A stretch of 64,000 nt of DNA from PRO6 sp035565775 (lineage in GTDB: Bacteria > Pseudomonadota > Alphaproteobacteria > Rhizobiales > Xanthobacteraceae): NCBI GenBank assembly GCA_035565775.1, contig DATMRW010000005.1, positions 1-64,000 of the forward strand. Direction: 5' to 3'. The position numbers and the translations under genes were made by a program. The notes beneath the pieces were generated by a model. That model did no database searches. It saw only the letters and a list, made by a program, of their open reading frames with translations, and was not told the origin of the DNA. Below, piece after piece: positions 59,764-64,000 of the stretch; position 1 is the first letter of the stretch, and every line of letters begins with the position of its first letter.

Positions 59764-60636
59764 ATGTTGGCTAGGACACCAAAGAGCGAGATCACGAAGA
59801 TCAGCGCGGCGAAGAAGAAATCGGAGACCCACTACCCCAGCGGCAAGAAACGGCCAGAGACCGGCATCGCGCCATCCGCCTTCGTGCGAATGCGCGAGCA
59901 CGCGGTGCGCTTGGCAATCGACCCGCGGCTCGCAACAGTCATCGGCCGCATGGGCCTGTTCAAGGAACTCACCCCGGCAGAGGCTGACGCCGGCTGGAAG
60001 GTCGCGGAGGTGTATGGGCGGTTCGAGGCGCTTGAGGGTGTCCCGCGCCGCACGGCCGCCTCTCCCTCGTACCAGTCGAGCTACGGCAAGCGCGAGATCG
60101 ACACATCGCGGATGTCACCCGACGAGCTGAAGCGCCACGAGCGCGCCGTGCGCCGGGCCGGAAAGGCGTATCGCCGCCTTCAGGACTGGTTCACCAGCAA
60201 CGAGCAGCGGGCCCTTGTCGAGCGGGCATGCGTCGATGACGAGATGATCAACCCTGTGCTCAAGCCTCAGCTCGCCGCAGCGCTGCGCCAGCTCGCCGAG
60301 CGCTGGGGCTTGGTGCCGCCGAGCGCCGCGAAGAACCAGCCTGCCACCGTCGAGCGGCCGGAATACGAGAACGTGTTGGTGCAGGCAGCGGTCGACTCCA
60401 TCGCGGCATGGTTCGCCGAGAACACGTCGAGCAGCCCGACCTGCTTCCACCTGGTCGAGAACGCAGACTGGAAGGCGGTCCGCGGGCTCACAGGCTCGGA
60501 CGGACGCTACACGCACACTGTCCCGATCCCCTTGCGCGGGCTCACGCCGGAGACCGTAGACGTACAGATCCGGCTCGCCTGCGCGATCAAGGGATGGGTC
60601 GAGGTCAAGGACACCAGAACGGGAGAGCTCGCATGA
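59764..60636 (+). CDS. Phage protein of unknown function
   Basis: A 290-residue protein. A basic N-terminus (ARTPKSEITKISAAKKKSET) precedes a helical region (FVRMREHAVRLAIDPRLATV; LTPAEADAGWKVAEVYGRFE), an Arg-rich helix (KRHERAVRRAGKAYRRLQDW) and a C-terminal part with strands (YTHTVPIPLRGLTPETVDVQ). The middle resembles regulators of late transcription found near this position, but no match is certain. It overlaps the following small gene by 4 bases. Confidence 0.6.
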   Translation: MLARTPKSEITKISAAKKKSETHYPSGKKRPETGIAPSAFVRMREHAVRLAIDPRLATVIGRMGLFKELTPAEADAGWKVAEVYGRFEALEGVPRRTAASPSYQSSYGKREIDTSRMSPDELKRHERAVRRAGKAYRRLQDWFTSNEQRALVERACVDDEMINPVLKPQLAAALRQLAERWGLVPPSAAKNQPATVERPEYENVLVQAAVDSIAAWFAENTSSSPTCFHLVENADWKAVRGLTGSDGRYTHTVPIPLRGLTPETVDVQIRLACAIKGWVEVKDTRTGELA

Positions 60637-60821
60637 ACAAGCACTGTCGCACCTGCATCTACGCTGCCACGGCGAAGCCGGAAGATCCGACCAGCGTCGA
60701 TGGTTGGTGCCACCGCAACCCGCCGGTTCTGTTCGGTAATCAGAGCACATTCGTCGCCGTCAATCTCGATCGGTTCTGGTGCGGCGAACACAAGATCAGC
60801 ACCGCTGAGGATTCGGAGTGA
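60633..60821 (+). CDS. Small Cys-rich phage protein
   Basis: A 62-residue protein with four Cys: CRTCIYAATAKPE (Cys5, Cys8), WCHRNPPVLFG (Cys26) and FWCGEHK (Cys50). The layout C-x2-C ... WCHRxPP ... WCGEH is typical of a widespread small phage/bacterial zinc-binding protein. No enzymatic role known. Confidence 0.75.
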   Translation: MNKHCRTCIYAATAKPEDPTSVDGWCHRNPPVLFGNQSTFVAVNLDRFWCGEHKISTAEDSE

Positions 60822-60935
60822 AGCACTTTTGTGAAAACGACTGTGAATTCGAGAAGCCATTGAGTCACAAGGCTCTTGCGCGAATCTATTCTTCGTGCAA
60901 ACTTCCGATCCATCAGTGAGGCGACATGTGCCTCG

Positions 60936-60968
60936 AAGCCCGGCAGCGAAAACGCGGCCGGGCTTTTT
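60936..60968 (+). terminator. Rho-independent terminator
   Basis: Arms AAGCCCGGC / GCCGGGCTT with a 12-base loop and a T-run at 60964-60968. It ends the early rightward operon and lies just before a short gene. Confidence 0.85.
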
Positions 60969-60991
60969 GTTGTCTGAGAGGGATTACGGCC

Positions 60992-61216
60992 ATGGCCAAA
61001 ATCATCAGCACTGCGATCGTCCGCACCCCCGGCACCGATGATGGCGAGCCCGTCGAAGAGCAGTACGAAGCAACGGCGACCGTGCCGCCGGCCCCGCAGG
61101 GGCAGCCGGCCGCGTTCGTGGTGCAGAGCGCGATCATGAACGTGATCAACGCGCAGCTCTCCGGGCTCGCCCAGGCCGGCGTGGTGCCGACCGAAGTCAA
61201 CATTCGTATCGAGTAA
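60992..61216 (+). CDS. Small phage hypothetical protein
   Basis: A 74-residue protein: MAKIISTAIVRTPGTDDGEP, a Pro-rich middle and VQSAIMNVINAQLSGLAQAG at the C-terminus. The ATG after the terminator was chosen; an open frame from 60926 crosses the hairpin. Function unknown. Confidence 0.6.
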   Translation: MAKIISTAIVRTPGTDDGEPVEEQYEATATVPPAPQGQPAAFVVQSAIMNVINAQLSGLAQAGVVPTEVNIRIE

Positions 61217-61254
61217 CGAAGGGTCCAACGGCTGAGGCCCTGACCCCGGAGAGA

Positions 61255-61284
61255 GTTTCCCGGCCAGAATACTGACCGGGAAAC
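61255..61284. terminator. Hairpin, possible terminator of the 27-codon gene
   Basis: GTTTCCCGG pairs with CCGGGAAAC over nine bases, with an inner C-A mismatch and CAG/CTG pairing around an AATA loop. No T-run follows on either strand. It lies downstream of the small minus-strand gene. Confidence 0.45.
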
Positions 61285-61302
61285 GTTGCTGGAGTGATCG
61301 AA

Positions 61303-61386
61303 CTATTCGATCCAGTTGCTGTACGCATCCAGCACGATGAGCGCCTGCCCGAGAAGCATTAGCGTGTGCCCAAGCACGGAAAACAT
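61303..61386 (-). CDS. Putative 27-residue hydrophobic peptide
   Basis: A short frame reads MFSVLGHTLMLLGQALIVLD then AYSNWIE. It has a strong AAGGAAG ribosome-binding site six bases upstream of the ATG. Most of it could span a membrane or form an amphipathic helix. It is opposite in strand to the surrounding phage genes and has a hairpin just beyond its stop. Toxin or moron peptides look like this, but expression is unproven. Confidence 0.4.
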   Translation of the reverse strand: MFSVLGHTLMLLGQALIVLDAYSNWIE

Positions 61387-61454
61387 TTCGGCTTCCTTTT
61401 CGTATCTACAGGCTCCCTATTGAACCTGTACTCCTACATACGGAAGCCGTTTCG

Positions 61455-61474
61455 AGTATTGCCGCTGCAATACT
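61455..61474. repeat. 8-base palindrome
   Basis: AGTATTGC-CGCT-GCAATACT, a perfect dyad with a 4-base loop, followed by TTATTC. It lies 69 bases upstream of the 27-codon gene and could be an operator. Confidence 0.45.
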
Positions 61475-61703
61475 TTATTCGGGCGCGATCCATTGATCTT
61501 GCATCACTATTCTGCCCGCGAGGCGGAACAGGATCGAGCTCAGCCCCTCAGTTTCGCTGATCGGAGCCCTCAATTTTGAGGTCTCCTTTGGCGTCAGAAG
61601 CCCCGTCGAGGTTGCCGGTAGCGGCCTCGACGGTGTGCCCTCCTTGGGCGTTTCCTCCCTTGACTTGGCCGCCCTGTGAAAGCGGGGCGGCCATCTTCTC
61701 GGG

Positions 61704-61895
61704 CTACTCACCGACGGCGGCGATGCGTTTCGCAACCCGTAGGGCCAACGCTTTCGACATCCGCTTTAGCAGGCCGCGCCGGATTTCCTCGTCCTCGAAG
61801 TAGACGTAGGCGACGCCCACGCCGTTGCTGGCCTGCACCTCGAAGGACTCGCTGTGCTCGACGATGGTCCACGGCTTCGGCAGGCGCTCGGTCAT
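61704..61895 (-). CDS. Conserved small protein on the strand opposite to phage genes
   Basis: A 63-residue protein: MTERLPKPWTIVEHSESFEV then QASNGVGVAYVYFEDEEIRR and GLLKRMSKALALRVAKRIAA. The pattern PxPWTVxEHxESFxVxDAxGxxxAYxYFEDExxRR is widespread in Bradyrhizobium-like genomes as a small protein of unknown function. Reverse orientation within the phage late/early border and presence in host chromosomes suggest a moron captured from the host. Confidence 0.7.
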   Translation of the reverse strand: MTERLPKPWTIVEHSESFEVQASNGVGVAYVYFEDEEIRRGLLKRMSKALALRVAKRIAAVGE

Positions 61896-61917
61896 GACGC
61901 CATCATAGCAGGTTTTG

Positions 61918-61941
61918 GCCCGCCATCCCGGCGGGCTTTTT
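61918..61941 (+). terminator. Rho-independent terminator
   Basis: Arms GCCCGCC / GGCGGGC with a 5-base loop and five T residues. It precedes the next rightward gene by only 14 bases, so it may act as an attenuator before that gene. Confidence 0.8.
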
Positions 61942-61954
61942 CATGGAGCATGTA

Positions 61955-62212
61955 ATGCGCTACCTGACGCTTATGGGGGCGGCCGCGATGCACGTCCTTG
62001 CAGGAGCTGGGCTTGCGTGGCCCGCCCCGCGCGTGCTGCCCCGGCGCTCTATCGATCTTTCGGCTCCGATCATTCCACCGGCGCCGAGGCGGCTCACGCC
62101 CCGCGAGAAGGTCATTTCCGGCGTCCGGTTAGCAGCGGCCGAAGCCAAGAGGCAACGCCGGCGCGCGCGCAATCTCCGCATCGTCGCAGCAGGCGGGATG
62201 GTGGCAGCATGA
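61955..62212 (+). CDS. Small basic phage protein
   Basis: An 85-residue protein with a hydrophobic N-terminus (MRYLTLMGAAAMHVLAGAGL), a Pro-rich middle and a strongly basic helix (AAAEAKRQRRRARNLRIVAA). GGAG lies six bases upstream of the ATG, which favours this start over 61943. Membrane-anchored or secreted. Function unknown. Confidence 0.6.
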   Translation: MRYLTLMGAAAMHVLAGAGLAWPAPRVLPRRSIDLSAPIIPPAPRRLTPREKVISGVRLAAAEAKRQRRRARNLRIVAAGGMVAA

Positions 62213-62445
62213 TCCCGATCACACCTGGCGGCGAGCTGGTCCGTCAATGGACGCGGGACCGCATCGCAAGCGAGATCGCGTCGACTGGCGATGCAATCCG
62301 CGCCGCGCTCCGCTGCGGGGATATGGAGCAAGCCCACACCCTCATCTCGAAGAAGGTCGGCCTTCGGGTCTGCGCCGGCGAGATCAGGGTGAAGCTCCAC
62401 CGCGGCCCCGCCTCTGACGGGCCTCGCCCGCGCAAACGCTTTTGA
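62209..62445 (+). CDS. Small phage hypothetical protein
   Basis: A 78-residue protein: MIPITPGGELVRQWTRDRIA, then EIASTGDAIRAALRCGDMEQ and a basic tail GPASDGPRPRKRF. It overlaps its neighbour by 4 bases (ATGA). No family recognised. Confidence 0.55.
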   Translation: MIPITPGGELVRQWTRDRIASEIASTGDAIRAALRCGDMEQAHTLISKKVGLRVCAGEIRVKLHRGPASDGPRPRKRF

Positions 62446-62465
62446 ATCAGCGTCCCCACGCTGCC

Positions 62466-62510
62466 GGTCCGCAATGGGTCTATCCCGCCCCCGGAGGCTC
62501 ATTGCGGACC
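62466..62510. promoter_or_regulatory. 11-base perfect inverted repeat before the phosphatase gene
   Basis: GGTCCGCAATG and CATTGCGGACC are exact complements with a 23-base spacer. The right arm ends 25 bases upstream of the phosphatase GTG start; the ribosome-binding GGAG is at 62525. No T-run follows. It may be a hairpin controlling translation or stability, or an operator. Confidence 0.5.
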
Positions 62511-62535
62511 CTCACCCTGTACCCGGAGTAGCATC

Positions 62536-63030
62536 GTGATCGAAGTCCACCCCAACCTGTTTGTCGGTAGCCAGCTCGACTTCGTGAACAAGGTTCGTGA
62601 TGGCGACGACGTGCGCGAGAATTGGTCGGTGGTTCACGCATGCAAAGAGCCGTTCCATCGCGAAGCGCTCGGCTATACTGGCCGTGGTGCGCCGAAGGAT
62701 GATCCCGAATACCTGTTCGCCCGCCGCGGCCGACGTCTGTGCTTGAACCTCGTTGACGTCGACAACGTCGCCTACATCAACCGCGACCTGATCGAAGCTG
62801 CGCTGTCCTTCATCGAGCAGGAGCTGGGCGAAGGTCGCAAGGTCCTCGTTCACTGCAATCTCGGCCATTCCCGCGGCCCCAGCGTGGCCCTGCTGTACAA
62901 GGCCAAGGCTGATCCTGCTTTCTCGGCCTACGATGCCGCCGGCGCCATGGAGGCGTTCAAGGCGCTCTATCCGCTCTACGAGCCCGCGGGCGGCATGCGC
63001 GGCTACATCGAGCAGAACTGGGCCGCCTAA
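62536..63030 (+). CDS. Dual-specificity/tyrosine phosphatase-like protein of the prophage
   Basis: A 164-residue protein with the cysteine-phosphatase P-loop HCNLGHSR: Cys107 as nucleophile and Arg113 as phosphate-binding residue (C-x5-R). The Asp cluster NLVDVDNVAY (71-80) is a candidate general-acid loop. The start IEVHPNLFVGSQLDFVNKVR is typical of dual-specificity phosphatases. Substrate could be a phosphoprotein or a nucleotide/RNA 5' phosphate; unknown. GTG start after GGAG. The stop overlaps the start of the small-terminase-like gene by one base. Confidence 0.85.
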   Translation: MIEVHPNLFVGSQLDFVNKVRDGDDVRENWSVVHACKEPFHREALGYTGRGAPKDDPEYLFARRGRRLCLNLVDVDNVAYINRDLIEAALSFIEQELGEGRKVLVHCNLGHSRGPSVALLYKAKADPAFSAYDAAGAMEAFKALYPLYEPAGGMRGYIEQNWAA

Positions 63031-63755
63031 TGAGCGACTTCAAGGTTGCCACCCCCTCGATCGCCAAGGCGACGTGGGATGAGATGGACAGCCCGTCGTG
63101 TCGCGCCGTCGAGGAAAAGCTGAAGCAGGCCGGCTACATCACGCCGAGCTATCGCACCATCAACACCTGGGCGAAGGAAGGCGACTGGCAGCGCAAGACG
63201 AAAGAGAAGCACCCGCGCGGCCGCAAATCGAAAGAGAAGAAGGTTCGCGAGAACCTGACCGATGCCGCTGCGGTGCTGACCGGGGACCCGCGCACTCGCG
63301 CCGAGCAGGTCGTCGAGGCGGTCATGAACGCCCTGCCCCCGCCTGACGTTGAAGGCCCACCGCGGCCGAATGACGAGCCAAAGGTGGAAGAAGAGTCAGA
63401 AGCCGACGGCATCCGCAACCGCCTGACGGCGCTTCGCAACGCCATCACCGGCGAAAACATCACCGACGAAAGCCTGCTCACTGAAGCGGCTCGGCAGAAC
63501 CTGCGGACAGCCATCATCATTTCCGGCCTGCTGGCGGAAATGGCCCCACACCTCATGTCCGTGAACCCGGAGGCGGTCGGCAAGCTTCATCTGGCCGTTT
63601 CGGAATCCCTCGCCGCGGCCAGCGAGCCCTATGACCGGATCGCTGTGGTGCGCGAGCGCGGCATGAAAACGGTGGGCAGCCAAGTGATCGAAGCCGGCGC
63701 GGAAGATCCGCTCGCCGACACGATCAACGCGTACAAGTCCGCTCATGCGGCGTGA
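63030..63755 (+). CDS. Probable terminase small subunit
   Basis: A 241-residue protein before the large terminase gene. The N-terminal part has a helix-turn-helix-like pattern (SCRAVEEKLKQAGYITPSYR then TINTWAKEGDWQRKTKEKHP) suitable for packaging-site recognition, a basic region (RGRKSKEKKVRE) and a mostly helical C-terminal half. Assignment rests on position, the DNA-binding pattern (YxTxxxWAKEGDW) and size; direct family match is not certain. The stop overlaps the large subunit start. Confidence 0.65.
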   Translation: MSDFKVATPSIAKATWDEMDSPSCRAVEEKLKQAGYITPSYRTINTWAKEGDWQRKTKEKHPRGRKSKEKKVRENLTDAAAVLTGDPRTRAEQVVEAVMNALPPPDVEGPPRPNDEPKVEEESEADGIRNRLTALRNAITGENITDESLLTEAARQNLRTAIIISGLLAEMAPHLMSVNPEAVGKLHLAVSESLAAASEPYDRIAVVRERGMKTVGSQVIEAGAEDPLADTINAYKSAHAA

Positions 63756-64000
63756 TGGCCAACGAGCTTCGCGGCAAGCGGTATCTCTCCGCTGCGAATG
63801 GTGCCCTTGGGCGCTTCATCGTCGAGGACCTGCCCTATCTCGACTACAGGCAGACGATCGCCTTCTACCGCGAGGTAGTGCCTAAGCTCGACCCTCACGG
63901 CCGAGCCCTTCTTGGTGTCAACGATCGATACTTCCTGCTGACCGGCCTCTGCCGGCGCGTCGACGCGTTGCATCCGTGGCTATTCGAGCGGTGCCGAGAG
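63755..64000 (+). CDS. Phage terminase large subunit (partial)
   Basis: The first 82 codons of the packaging ATPase; the rest lies beyond the window. The N-terminus includes LLGVNDRYFLLTGLCRRVDA then LHPWLFERCRE, a stretch recognisable from large terminases of temperate siphoviruses (NDRFFLLTxLLxRxDAxHPWLxERCREVE). The Walker A motif would follow shortly after the cut. It begins overlapping the small-terminase stop (TGATG). Confidence 0.8.
   Translation, partial: MANELRGKRYLSAANGALGRFIVEDLPYLDYRQTIAFYREVVPKLDPHGRALLGVNDRYFLLTGLCRRVDALHPWLFERCRE

Larger units (their letters stand above)
61217..61703. other. Gap with hairpins and one very short gene
   Basis: About 490 bases without a gene of usual size. 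It contains a near-perfect hairpin at 61255, a 27-codon minus-strand frame with a good ribosome-binding site, and an 8-base palindrome at 61455. The minus-strand frame 61475-61735 is of low-complexity character and not supported. Confidence 0.5.

Noticed and set aside
61475..61735. An 86-residue minus-strand gene
   Set aside because: Ser/Pro/Arg-rich composition without a ribosome-binding site; it overlaps the better-supported 63-residue gene.

Overview
The window looks like a chromosome segment of an alphaproteobacterium, most likely Hyphomicrobiales and close to Bradyrhizobium, Rhodopseudomonas or Afipia (Nitrobacteraceae). The reasons are high GC, tig-clpP-clpX in one direction, glnB-glnA behind a sigma54-type site, a heme A synthase gene divergent from a DUF2842 gene, and a fused DppD/DppF-type ATPase. 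The genus is an inference.

Positions 1-36999 are ordinary core chromosome. They hold protein quality control (clpX partial, clpP with a sigma32-like promoter, tig), tRNA-Leu(UAG), a copper-free multicopper-oxidase-like protein, NAD(P)HX repair, nitrogen control (glnB-glnA), an AI-2E family transporter, rplM-rpsI, a small acyl-CoA group, O-acetylhomoserine sulfhydrylase, an FTR1 iron permease and heme A synthase. A compact polysaccharide locus follows at 17.8-25.7 kb: GNAT/CelD-like protein, chain-length co-polymerase with a degenerate kinase domain, GT4, undecaprenyl-phosphate sugar transferase and Wzy/ligase. Then comes a peptide-type uptake and hydrolysis module at 25.8-35.5 kb: DppB, DppC, fused DppDF, a divergent binding protein, two M20 enzymes and one M81 enzyme. 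A VOC protein and a glycine-rich secreted protein with 36-bp repeats close this part.

Positions 37.0-45.8 kb are a patchy accessory region. An rsmJ-rluA RNA-modification pair is followed by a recombination scar: a phage-protein remnant, the 3' part of tRNA-Pro(GGG) and a truncated IS3 orfA. Beyond it are genes that look AT-richer than their surroundings: a membrane coiled-coil protein, DUF4238, a small conserved protein, a small membrane protein, a trypsin-like protease and an unassigned protein. A DUF1330 gene precedes the prophage.

From 45.9 kb to the window end lies a temperate siphovirus-like prophage, cut off inside the large terminase gene. Leftward genes are integrase, a probable excisionase, NinB-like, DUF968-like and RecT-like recombination proteins, small proteins and an S24-type repressor. 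Rightward genes start with a Cro-like regulator and continue through short overlapping genes, DUF2303, an MT-A70 methyltransferase, DUF1376 and a probable replication partner, a dual-specificity phosphatase and the terminase subunits. The same GCTTGA/TCAAGC palindrome and a shared 13-mer sit at both early promoter regions, so they are probably the repressor/Cro operators.
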